A DNA stretch of 64,000 nt from Azospirillum baldaniorum (GTDB lineage Bacteria > Pseudomonadota > Alphaproteobacteria > Azospirillales > Azospirillaceae), in assembly GCF_003119195.2 (NCBI RefSeq), contig NZ_CP022256.1, positions 62,001 to 126,000 of the forward strand. The letters run 5' to 3'. The number at the start of each line of letters is the position of its first letter. Positions within the stretch are counted from its first letter, which is position 1. This document shows, piece after piece, positions 7,839-17,946 of this stretch. The position numbers were made by a program, and so were the translations under genes. A model generated the notes under the pieces. The model was not told the origin of the DNA. It searched no databases and saw only the letters and a list, made by a program, of their open reading frames with translations.

Positions 7839-10800
7839 CTACAGGGTGATAAAGGCGATGTAGGGCTCGCTGCCGGCCATACCGGTGGTGACGGTCATGG
7901 CGCCCACGGCCTTGCCGGTGAAGGTCATGCTGGCGTCGATGGTGCCGTTGCCGTCGATGTCGCAGCGGACGGTGGCGCCCTTGTAGCCTTCGGCGCCGCC
8001 CATCTCCTCCCAGGTCAGCCGGGACTGTCCGGGCACGAAGCCCCAGAGGGTTGCCCACTCGCCACGCTCCAGATCGACGATGGTGGACCAGGTGACCTCG
8101 CCCCCGCGCCCATCCACGAAGAAGGTGTCGTGGCCCGGCCCGCCGATCAGCCAGTTGGAGCCGGAGCCGCCGTCCAGCACGTCGTCACCGGCCCCGCCCG
8201 ACGCGGCGTCGTTTCCACCCATCAGGTTGATGAAGTCGTTGCCGTCCGAGCCGCCGACCACCTCGTCCTCGGCGGTTCCCAGGAAGCTCCATTGCAGGGT
8301 GGTGACCGGCCCCTCGTAGGCGTAGGCCGCCACCGTCGTCTGCACCCCGTCCACGATCCGGCTGAAAGGCACGGAGGGCCGCGCCGGAGCCGGGTCGGGA
8401 AGCGGCGCCGAGACCGACGGGGTGGCCGGCGCCGGCGTCGGAGAGGGGGCGGGCGGGGGGCGGGGGTGCTGTTGTCGGGCTGGGGCACCGGCACCGGGGC
8501 GGGCGGCTCGTTGGCCTGGGGATCGGAAGGGGGCAGGGGGGTGGTCCCGCCGCCGTCCTGCGGAGGCGCCGAGCCGTTGCCGGAGACGATGCCCATCAGT
8601 GTCCAGGCGAGATCCTGGAGGCCGGCCGTCAGGGCCGGGGACAGCGGCAGCAGGCTGTAATCGTGGTTGTAGGCGTCGGCGAACAGCGGGTCGCCGGTCC
8701 GGTCGTTCGCCCCATAGGCGCCGACCTGATGCAGGAAGTTGGCGTCGATGGCGTTCTGCCCCGCCGACAGGATCGTCACGTAGCCGCCGAGCGGCACCGC
8801 CCCCGACACGAGGTTGCCGGTGACCGTGTTGTTCGCCGGGATGCCGGCCGCTCCGGCCAGGGGCACCCATTCGATGCGGATGAAGCTCTCGCCGTTGGCG
8901 CCCAGCACGCCGATGTTGTTGGTGACGGTGTTGTCGTGGCCGCCATGGATCATGACGGCGGCCCAGGCAGTGTCGCGCAGGAAGTTGTTCCGGACGGTCA
9001 CGCCGCTGGTCAGGTCGTCCAGATAGATGCCGTAGCCCTTGTAGTCGCGCAGCCACTGGCCGGTGCTGGTGGTGGCGATGCCGCCGGTGTGCTCGACCCG
9101 GTTGCCTTCGATCCGCGTGCCGGTGTTCAGGTTCGACCGCCCAAGCAGCTCGATGCCGCCGGAATCCGCCGTCTCCAGCCCCGTGTTGCGGACGCGGTTG
9201 TAAAGGATGGCGTTGTTCAGGCTGATCGTCGCGGTGTCCCAGTTCTTGACCGAGATGCCGTAGCGCGAGCTGTGGTCGATGTCGTTGTGGGAGATCACCG
9301 TGTCGCTGATCCCCGACGCCATGATGCCGCCGGCGTATTTGCGCACCTCGCCGATGTGTTGGATGCGGTTGCCGGTAACCGTGTTGCCGATCGACTGGCC
9401 GGTCAGCGCGATGCCGTTGATGCCCAGATGGTCCAGGTAATTGCCGCTGACCAGATTGCGGTCCGACCCCTGGGTCAGCCGGATGCCGGTGCCGACATTC
9501 ACGAAGCCGTTGCCGGCGATGGTGTTGACGTCGCCGTTGACGACGTCGAGCGCGTTGCCGTCCGTCGTCGTGTTGGTGAAGGTCAGCCCTTGGACCGTCA
9601 CCCCGTTGGCGCCGTTCAGCCGCAGCAGCGTGCCGAGCCGGGCGACCTCCACCCCGGTCCCGGTGAAGTCCTCCCCCGCCTTGATGACCAGCCGCCCGTC
9701 CGCGGCGCGGTAGGCGAACTCCCCGACCTGATCGACGTGGGCGCTGTTGCCCAGCAGCTTGAAGGTCGAGCCGTCGCGCATGGTGAAGGGCGCGTCGGCG
9801 GTGAAGGTCAGGGTGCGTGTCACCGTGTCGATGCCAGCGACGGTCAGGATCGCGTCCTGGAGCCGCTCGGTGTCGAAGACCTGGACCCGGCTGCCGGGCA
9901 CAAGATCAGCGGTGGTGACGTCGCCCGCGCGGTAGCGCAGCGCGTTCTTGCTGGCGCCATAGGCGCTCGCGTCGGCGACGAACCAGCCGGTGGTCGGGTC
10001 CTGCGGGTCGTAGGCGCCCTTGGAGGCCAGGCGGTAGCGCACGCCGTCGACGGTGACGTCCAGCCCCGGCGCCGCGGACAGAGGCGCCGACCAGACGCCG
10101 TTGCCCTCATAGGTGAAGCCGGTGACCCGCTCGCCGCCGCTGAGGACCGCCTGCTCACCCGGATAGCCGAGGATGCGGACGCCGCTGTCCGACGCGCCGA
10201 GGCTGAGCGTGCCCGTCAGATTGTAGGAGCCCTCGCGGACGTAGGTGGTCTTGACGGTGCCGGCGCGCATGGCCGCCTGCGCCCGCTCCAGGCTGGCGAA
10301 GGGGCCGTCGGTGCCCTCGGCGTTCGGCGCGGCCAGCCGCCCGGACCAGGCGTCGTTGCCGTTCTTCGCCACGTAGAAGGCGTCGCCCTGCGGAGCCGAG
10401 GCGTCCGACGCGCTGCCCTGGAACACGGGGGCGGCGACTGCCAGGGTGACGGAGCCGTCGTTGGACGGCGCCGGGGGGAGCACGGTCTTGCCGTTCACCG
10501 TCACGGCGCCGAGCGCCAGAGCGCCGGCCGGTGTCCCGTCCACCGGCAGGATCCGCACCGTGTGGGCGATGGACGGGTCCAGGGTGACGCCGAAGATGAA
10601 GCGCTCGGCGGTGCCGGACGCGGCCTCCGCCTCCCCAACCAGCGTGCCGTCCACCAGGACCTTGAAGCGCACCGGCCCGGTGGCGGACGCGCCGCGCGCC
10701 GCCTCGACGGTGATGGGGATGGGCCGGGTGATGACCTCCTCCGGCTTGGGCGGCGGGCGGACCAGAGGGCCGCCGAACATCTCCTCGCCCAGACCGAAGG

Positions 10801-11176
10801 ACAGCAGTCCGCCCCAATAGAGCCCGACCTGGCCGGGAACCACGTCCTTCCCGTCCACCGCACCCTTGTCGTAGGTGGCCCGCGCGTCGGTGGATTTGAC
10901 CTCCTGCCCGTCGACGAGGATGGAGCCGACGAAGAGGTTGCGGTCCACCCCGTTCACCATCCCGTCGTTGTCGTACCAGATCGAAATCCGGTGGGCCTGA
11001 TCGGGATCGACCGTGGCGGTGAAGCGGTAGGGCGTGCTGGAGGTGGCGGCGACCCACGCCTCGCCGATCATCACGCCGTCGACCAGCAGCCGGAAATGCG
11101 GCGCTTGGCCGGCGGACACGCCCCAGGCGTTCACGACGATCGGGATGTCGATGGTCCGTTGCGGGGACGTGGACAT
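7839..11176 (-). CDS. Exported right-handed beta-helix protein with RTX repeats, frameshifted at a poly-G tract
   Basis: Read on the minus strand from ATG 11176. Two beta-sandwich repeats resembling Ca-dependent carbohydrate-binding modules come first (FRLLVDGVMIGEAWVA and FKVLVDGTLVGEAEAA). A DUF1565-like entry (FYVAKNGNDAWSGRLAAPNA) leads into a long beta-helix with repeated NxVxGNxI turns, then a Pro-rich linker. The C-terminal module has GGAGDDVLDGGSGSNWLIGG and a DIDGNGTID calcium loop. The frame breaks in the linker near 8455-8460 (six G on the plus strand). The 3338-base span plus one base would give 1112 residues. No signal peptide is seen and RTX repeats suggest type I secretion. A polysaccharide lyase, epimerase or adhesin role is possible. 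The C-terminal module recurs at 53.4-53.9 kb. Confidence 0.75.
8455..8460. repeat. G6 tract at the frameshift point of the beta-helix gene
   Basis: A run of six G, flanked by further G-rich sequence (about 8441-8466), sits where the reading frame of the beta-helix gene changes. One additional base here would restore a single frame across the Pro-rich linker. Confidence 0.6.
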
Positions 11177-11408
11177 GCGGGGTCCTGGAGCCTGCGGGCG
11201 GGGAAACCGCCCGTCCCGAGGGTTGCGGAATGCTCCCTCGCGCTCCAAAACTGGCATACCACTATCGATTGGGTGTGTGACATTGGTCCCAGAATGGCCA
11301 CAGCCGGGACACTGGTCACAGCCCATGCGGGAAGGCTTGCCGGGGCTCGCGGAGCGGCGGTAGATAGCGGTGCCCCTCCGCCTCCCGCCCCCCTACGCCG
11401 AGCCATTC

Positions 11409-13802
11409 ATGACCCTGCCGCCGACCTTCGACGCGGATGCCCTCGCCCGCTACGCGGCGGCGGACGTGATTTTCCTGGCCCAGGACGGCTTCCGACAGCC
11501 CTCCGCGCGGGTGCGCTGCTACAACTTCGCCAAGGCGCTGCGCCAGCAGGGGCTGCGGGCGGAGGTGCTGTCCTTCTTCGACCATCTGGGCGCCGCCGAT
11601 CAGGCCGGCGCCCTCTCCACCATCCCCGAGGAGGAGAAGATCCGCCTGAACCTGGAGGCCCACCGGGTGCTGGCGAGCAACCCGCGGGCGGTCCTCTATG
11701 TGCAGAAGGTGGGCTACCACACGCTGGCTGCGGCCCTGGCGGCGGAGCGCGGCGGCAACCGGATCGTGCTCGACTACGACGACTACGAGCTGGACATGCA
11801 GCCCTTCCGCCGGCTGGAGCCCTGGTTCCCCAGTCTGCGCCCCGACCAGCTCTTCCACACGGTGGCCAACCGGGCCGGGGCCTGCGTCGCGGCCAGCCAC
11901 CGGCTGGAAACGCTGTTGGCTCCGCTGAACCCGAACACGCACCTGATCCACACGGTGGCCGATCAGGACCTGTTCACCGCGGACGGGCGGAACGCGCCGC
12001 GCCGCCGCTTCGGGGACCGGGTCAACATCCTCTATTCCGGCGACTTCTGGGGCGACATCCCCATGAAGGACGTGCTGTTCGCGGTGGACGCCTTCACGCT
12101 GGTTCCCCGCGCCGTGCGCGACCGCGCCTGTTTTCACATCATCGGCTTCGGGCGGGCCTGGGAAGAGTTGAAGCGCCGCCTGAGGGAGCGGTTTCCGGAC
12201 CTGCCCAACCTCGAACTGCACGAGTTCATTCCGCCCACCGAGATCCCCGCCGTGCTGCGGGAGATGGACATCGGCGTGCTGCCCTATTCGGCCAACGAGT
12301 TCAATGTCGCCAAGAGCCCGACCAAGATGTTCGAGTTCCTGCTGGCCAAGGTGGCGGTCTGCGCCACGCCGGTGGGCGAGGTGACGCACTGCCTGGAAAA
12401 CGGCGTGTCCGGCCTGCTGGCCGAGGGGATGGAGGGCTACTCCGCGGCGCTTGCCCGACTGATCGGCGACGACGCCTTCCGTCGGGACGTGGCCGAGGCC
12501 GCCCACCGGGTGGCGATGGAGCGTTTTTCCCTCCAGGGCATCGCTCCGCGGCTGGCCGCCGTCGTCCGCGGCCTGCTGGAACCGCAGGAGCGGGCGGAGG
12601 CCCCGCCCGTGACGACACTGGAGGATTTCCTGGCCGCCCGCCTTGCCCGGCCGGTCCCGCCGGCCCCGCGCGAGGTGCATCTGATGCGCCGCGACCTGGA
12701 AGCCTTGCTGGCCACCGAGGACCTGGAGGGTGCCGACCCGCGCCGCTGGAGCGGACCGCTGGTCGCTGCCCTCGACTGGCCCGGCCTGACCAGCGTGGAG
12801 CGGGTGGCGCCGGACCGCGTGGCCGCCCTGAAGGCCGCGGCGGCGCGCCACCGCAACGCCGCCCGGCTGCGCCCGGAGATCCTCCTGCCGGTACAGGAAC
12901 GCCCCCCCGGCCCCCCGGCGCTCAGCAAGCTCGCCGCGGCGGAGGATTGGGATGACCCATCCTGGCGGCCGTGGGCAGTGCGGGTGCGGACCAACGTCTC
13001 GACCTTTCAGGCCCCCTACATCGATGACGCCGACGCGGAGCGTCGCCGCGATGAGGACGCCCGCAACAACATCGACAATTTCTTCAAGCGCAGCCGCGGC
13101 ACCTGGGAGCGCGCGCAGTTCCTCTACGGCCTCGACCGGCTGGGGCTTCTGGAACAGAGCCCCCGCGCCCTGGTGCTGAGCGCCGAGGTGGACGGCTTCT
13201 ACCTCATGCTGACCGAACTGGCGCGGTGCGTCGGGGTGGTCGATGTCGGGCCGGGGGCGGCGGCCCACGCGGAGCGGGTGGCGCGCGGCGATCGCGACCC
13301 CTGGCTCGCCAAGCCGCGCCGCTTCCATCGCGACCGCATCGTGATCCACCATGGCGCACCGGGGGCGGATCTGTTCGCCGACGCGCTGTGGGACATCGCT
13401 GTCCTGCCCCAGAACACGCTGCCGCGCTTGGTGGCGGAGGGAAAGGCGGCGGCGCTTCTGACCTGGATCGACCGGCGTCTGGCCCCGGGCGGAGTTCTGG
13501 CCTTTTCGGCGGAGATCCGGCTGAACGGGCGTCCGGGCGTACCGGGGCTCACCCCGCGTCAGGCCGAGGGCCTGGGAGACGCCTTGTCGGATACCGGGCT
13601 GGAGTTACCGGGGGCGGTGGACCTGTCGCTCAGCGACGCCACGCTCGACCGGTTCGTGACGACCGGCGCGCCGGGTTCCGGGAACCCGAACTTCGCCGCC
13701 CGCACCGGCGAGGCCCTGCACATCACCGCCGTCTGGTTCGTCAGCAAGCGGGCCGATATCCCGGACGGCGGGTGGGAGAGGCTGGCCGGGTTCCTGGCCT
13801 GA
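11409..13802 (+). CDS. GT-B glycosyltransferase fused to an uncharacterised C-terminal domain (paralogue 1)
   Basis: Protein of 797 residues. The N-terminal ~390 residues form a GT4-like enzyme: VIFLAQDGFRQPSARVRCYN, LDYDDYELDMQPF, VNILYSGDFWGDIPMKDVLF, FHIIGFGRAWEELKRRL and SPTKMFEFLLAKVAVCATPV. From about residue 500 a distinct domain begins with GPPALSKLAAAEDWDD. It continues with FKRSRGTWERAQFLYGLDRL, VVDVGPGAAA, a WDIAVLPQNTLPRL segment and DLSLSDATLDR. The Gly-rich VDVGPGAAA and late strand pattern hint at a degenerate methyltransferase fold, but this is inference. ATG 11409 is chosen; an upstream ATG at 11370 adds 13 Pro-rich residues. Divergent from the beta-helix gene and convergent with the radical SAM gene. 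Confidence 0.8.
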   Translation: MTLPPTFDADALARYAAADVIFLAQDGFRQPSARVRCYNFAKALRQQGLRAEVLSFFDHLGAADQAGALSTIPEEEKIRLNLEAHRVLASNPRAVLYVQKVGYHTLAAALAAERGGNRIVLDYDDYELDMQPFRRLEPWFPSLRPDQLFHTVANRAGACVAASHRLETLLAPLNPNTHLIHTVADQDLFTADGRNAPRRRFGDRVNILYSGDFWGDIPMKDVLFAVDAFTLVPRAVRDRACFHIIGFGRAWEELKRRLRERFPDLPNLELHEFIPPTEIPAVLREMDIGVLPYSANEFNVAKSPTKMFEFLLAKVAVCATPVGEVTHCLENGVSGLLAEGMEGYSAALARLIGDDAFRRDVAEAAHRVAMERFSLQGIAPRLAAVVRGLLEPQERAEAPPVTTLEDFLAARLARPVPPAPREVHLMRRDLEALLATEDLEGADPRRWSGPLVAALDWPGLTSVERVAPDRVAALKAAAARHRNAARLRPEILLPVQERPPGPPALSKLAAAEDWDDPSWRPWAVRVRTNVSTFQAPYIDDADAERRRDEDARNNIDNFFKRSRGTWERAQFLYGLDRLGLLEQSPRALVLSAEVDGFYLMLTELARCVGVVDVGPGAAAHAERVARGDRDPWLAKPRRFHRDRIVIHHGAPGADLFADALWDIAVLPQNTLPRLVAEGKAAALLTWIDRRLAPGGVLAFSAEIRLNGRPGVPGLTPRQAEGLGDALSDTGLELPGAVDLSLSDATLDRFVTTGAPGSGNPNFAARTGEALHITAVWFVSKRADIPDGGWERLAGFLA

Positions 13803-13813
13803 CCGGCCTCTCC

Positions 13814-13835
13814 GTCCGGTTTCACTCCGCCGGAC
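13814..13835. terminator. Possible hairpin terminator between convergent genes
   Basis: GTCCGG (13814-13819) pairs with CCGGAC (13830-13835) in the 34-base gap between the glycosyltransferase and the convergent radical SAM gene. The stem is short and no T-run follows, so this is weak. Confidence 0.3.
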
Positions 13836-13836
13836 C

Positions 13837-15570
13837 TTACTCCGCCAGAACGGGCGCGTCGTCGTAGAGATCGCGCAGGATGGCGGCGGAAATTCCCAGC
13901 CGCGCCGCGTCCTGCCGCATTGCCGTGCGGGAGGAGACGATGCGCGGCGTCAGGAAGACCGGCCCCGCGAAGCCGGGCAGAGCGGCGGGGGCCTCCACCG
14001 GGGCGCCGTCCAGCGACTGGCCGGCCAGCTTGCCGTCGAACAGCCGCACGCGGCCTTCCGTGATGAGCGGCCTCAGCGCCGGCACCTGCCCCAGCGTCTC
14101 GAAGAAGTCGGTGCCGATGCCCCACAGGGCCACAGGGCCGTCGGCCGCGGCTTCGGTCACCGCAGCACCCAGCGCGCGCCACTGGCGGATGAGGTAGTCG
14201 GAGCTGCTCTTGGCCTTGTCGGCCCCGATGGCGAGGTCGCCTTCGGACAAACGGCGCATCTTCTCGCCGCCGTCCGGCACGTAGAGATACTGCTCGTCGA
14301 GCGCCGCCCCGGCGTAGCGGTCGAGATGGCCCTTCTCCCTCAGGGTGGACATGGGCGTGCCTTCGATCTCGCCGCAGCCCGTCTCCTGGAAGGTGTCGAG
14401 CGGCAGGCTGGCGATGTAGGACTTGGTGTCCTGCATCTGCTCGCGCGTTTCGCCCGGCAGGCCGTAGGTGAAGGTGCCGTGGACCGTCATGCCCAGGCGC
14501 TTGATCTCATGCACCGCAGCGCGCGCGGTCTCCAGGTTCAGGCGCTTGTTGACGATGTTGTCGTTGACCCACTGGTTGCCGCTCTCGAAGCCCAGCTTGA
14601 CGCCGAAGCAGCCGCTGTCGCGCATGGCCCGCCACGTCTCCAGCTTGATGGTGTCGGCGCGGCACATGGCCGACCAGGGCAGGCCGATGCGGGTCATCAC
14701 CTCGCAGATCCCCAGAACGTGCTTGTCGCCGAGGTTGAAGGTGTCGTCGTCGAAATAGATGGACCGGTAGCCGTAGCGTCCGACCAGATCGCGCAGCATC
14801 CCTTCCACATAGTCCGGCTCGTAGAAGCGGACCGAGCGCTTGCCGGTGCCGTCCGGGTCGTTGCCGGTCATGGTTGCCGGCCAGACGCAGAAGATGCACT
14901 TGTAGGGGCAGCCGCGGCTGGCCCAGACCTGGAGCTGCGGCGCCTTCTGCCCGGCGGGGTTCACGTCCCAATAGCGATGGGCGATGACCTCGTCGAAGTA
15001 GGGGTAGGGCGCGGCGTTCATCTCCGCCACCGTCAGCAGCTCGTGGGGAAGCACACCCGACGCGCCGTTCAGCACGCGCACGCTGCCCTTCTCGTACTCG
15101 CCCTGGATGACGGCGTGGATGGGGAACTGCTCCATCACCGCCTCGCCCTTGGCGGACATGGCGCCGGTCAGCACGATCTTGGTGTCGGGCAGGATCTCCT
15201 TGACGCGTCGCACGATGGTCTGGTCGTGGTCCCAGCAGGGCGTCGCCGTCTCGATGAAGATGTACTCGTACCGCTCGTCCCGCAGATGCTGGAAATAGCT
15301 GTCGTAGGATTCGCGCAGCGCGATGGAATCGCGGAAGACGACCTTGGCCCCGGTGGCCTTGGCGGCGTAGGACGCGGCGTAGCCCATGAAGAAGGGATAG
15401 GGCAGATACTCCCCGAACACGAAGTTGCCGGGCGAGGAGTGGGCCTGGTTGGTGTGCGGCCACCGTGAACCGGCGCGCACGCCGCTGAACCAGGCCGAGG
15501 CCGGGGCGTCGTCGCCCGCGAACTCGAACCGCTTGATCCACCAGGGCGGATTGCTGAACAGGACCTTCAT
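13837..15570 (-). CDS. B12-binding-type radical SAM enzyme
   Basis: Radical S-adenosylmethionine enzyme of 577 residues. The 4Fe-4S motif CPYKCIFC (CxxxCxxC) follows QVWASRG in the middle of the protein. The N-terminal third has a cobalamin-binding-like Rossmann layout (MKVLFSNPPWWIKRF, then IFIETATPCWDHD and KIVLTGAMSAKGEAV) but no clear DxHxxG motif. The core continues with SIYFDDDTFNLGDKH, CFGVKLGFESGNQWV and GTFTYGLPGETREQM, all usual for class B-like radical SAM proteins. The last ~120 residues (VALWGIGTDFFETLG) may be a nucleotide-binding appendix. GGAAGGA precedes ATG 15570. Last gene of the run 17833-13837 with two sugar epimerases, so an unusual sugar modification such as methylation or rearrangement is plausible. 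Confidence 0.8.
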   Translation of the reverse strand: MKVLFSNPPWWIKRFEFAGDDAPASAWFSGVRAGSRWPHTNQAHSSPGNFVFGEYLPYPFFMGYAASYAAKATGAKVVFRDSIALRESYDSYFQHLRDERYEYIFIETATPCWDHDQTIVRRVKEILPDTKIVLTGAMSAKGEAVMEQFPIHAVIQGEYEKGSVRVLNGASGVLPHELLTVAEMNAAPYPYFDEVIAHRYWDVNPAGQKAPQLQVWASRGCPYKCIFCVWPATMTGNDPDGTGKRSVRFYEPDYVEGMLRDLVGRYGYRSIYFDDDTFNLGDKHVLGICEVMTRIGLPWSAMCRADTIKLETWRAMRDSGCFGVKLGFESGNQWVNDNIVNKRLNLETARAAVHEIKRLGMTVHGTFTYGLPGETREQMQDTKSYIASLPLDTFQETGCGEIEGTPMSTLREKGHLDRYAGAALDEQYLYVPDGGEKMRRLSEGDLAIGADKAKSSSDYLIRQWRALGAAVTEAAADGPVALWGIGTDFFETLGQVPALRPLITEGRVRLFDGKLAGQSLDGAPVEAPAALPGFAGPVFLTPRIVSSRTAMRQDAARLGISAAILRDLYDDAPVLAE

Positions 15571-15633
15571 CGCGCTTCCTTCCACCGCTCCCCGCGGATC
15601 GTCATTCTCAGGCCGGCCATCACGGGCCGGCAA

Positions 15634-16704
<1,071 letters not shown>

Positions 16705-16753
16705 GAGGGAGTTCTCCTCGGGGAAAGTGAAGCGGGGGACCGCCAAGCGTCGT

Positions 16754-17833
16754 CTATAACAGAATCGGTTCCAGGATGCGCCGGTTGGCGTCCAGCCAGC
16801 CGAACAGCTCGTCCATGATGGCGCCGGGTGTCCGTCGTGGACGCCAGCCGGTCGCCTGCGTGACGTCCGCGTTGTCGGTCACGTACCAGGGGATGTCGGC
16901 GGCGCGGGTTTCCGGGCTGGCGGCGATGGGGATGCTCCGGCCCGCCCGCTCCGCGCAGAGCGCGGTCAGCTCGGCCAGCGAGACGCTCACCTCCGGCCCG
17001 CCGCCCACGTTGAAGATCCGGCCCTTGAACCGGTCCATGCCGGCCACCTGCACCCTCAGCAGATCGTACAGGTCGGTGACATGCAGCATGTCGCGCACTT
17101 GAAGCCCCTCGCCGCCGAAACCGCTGTAGGACAGGGTTCCGCCATACAGATGCCGGGCCGCCCACAGCACGACGACGCCCTGGTCGACCTTGCCCATCTG
17201 CCAGGGGCCGGTCAACACGCCGCACCGGTTGATCACGGCACGCAGGCCGTACATGGCGCCGTATTCCTCGATCATCAGTTCCGACGCCAGCTTGGTGGCG
17301 CCGTAGATGGAGCGGCTGCCCGGCATCGGGAAGTCCGTGGAAATCCCGGCCGCCGACCAGCCCGGCCCGGCGGCGCCGTCCGGCAGGACCAGTCGCGTGG
17401 CGCCGCGCTCCAACGGGAGCCGGCGCAGCGGGTCGATGGGATAGACGCGGCTGGTGGACAGGAACACCATGTCGGCGCCGTGGCGCCGCGCCGCCTCCAG
17501 GCAGTTCACCGTGCCGACGAGGTTGGTGTTGATGACATAGGCCGGGCTGCCGTCATAGCCGGCGTGCACCGACGGCTCGGCGGAGCATTCCAGCAGCAGG
17601 TCGAAGGCGCCGAGTTCCTCCAGATCCTCCGGGTTGCGCACGTCGCCATGGGCGAAGCGCACGCCGCCCGCGCGCAGGCGCTCCAGGGCCAGTTCGGAGC
17701 CGCGTCGGCGCAGGTTGTCGAAGGCCACGATCTCGGCTTCGGGCCGGTCGCGCTTGAACAGAAGAGCGAGGTTGGACCCCACGAAGCCGGCCCCGCCGGT
17801 GACGACGATCCTGTAAGGGCGTGTGGCGTTCAT
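16754..17833 (-). CDS. NAD-dependent epimerase/dehydratase (second SDR of the cassette)
   Basis: Extended SDR of 359 residues on nucleotide sugars. IVVTGGAGFVGSNLALLF is the NAD-binding motif, FDNLRRRGSELALERL follows it, and LLECSAEPSVHAGYDG, FLSTSRVYPIDPLRRLP and SIYGATKLASELMIEEYGAM form the catalytic region. YGATK has an intact Tyr and Lys, unlike its downstream neighbour. The NINVGGG-like region IFNVGGGPEVSVSLAEL is usual for the family. It is in the same CDP-paratose epimerase-like clade as the next gene, and together they may carry out successive steps on one nucleotide sugar. First gene of the minus-strand set 17833-13837. Confidence 0.82.
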   Translation of the reverse strand: MNATRPYRIVVTGGAGFVGSNLALLFKRDRPEAEIVAFDNLRRRGSELALERLRAGGVRFAHGDVRNPEDLEELGAFDLLLECSAEPSVHAGYDGSPAYVINTNLVGTVNCLEAARRHGADMVFLSTSRVYPIDPLRRLPLERGATRLVLPDGAAGPGWSAAGISTDFPMPGSRSIYGATKLASELMIEEYGAMYGLRAVINRCGVLTGPWQMGKVDQGVVVLWAARHLYGGTLSYSGFGGEGLQVRDMLHVTDLYDLLRVQVAGMDRFKGRIFNVGGGPEVSVSLAELTALCAERAGRSIPIAASPETRAADIPWYVTDNADVTQATGWRPRRTPGAIMDELFGWLDANRRILEPILL

Positions 17834-17946
17834 GGCGCGGGTGGTCCGGATCTCTTGCAGCGGGATGAGGCGATGATCAATGGGGCGATGATCGAAGAGG
17901 GGCGGTTAACAAAGCCTCAAATCCTGCGTGCGGCCGGGCTCTCCCG

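Noticed and set aside
8663..12955. Very long plus-strand open frame antisense to the beta-helix gene and shifted against the glycosyltransferase gene
   Set aside because: It arises from high GC with few stop codons. The translation is low-complexity (Arg/Gly/Val/Asp-rich) with no family motif, while the opposing frames carry clear domains.
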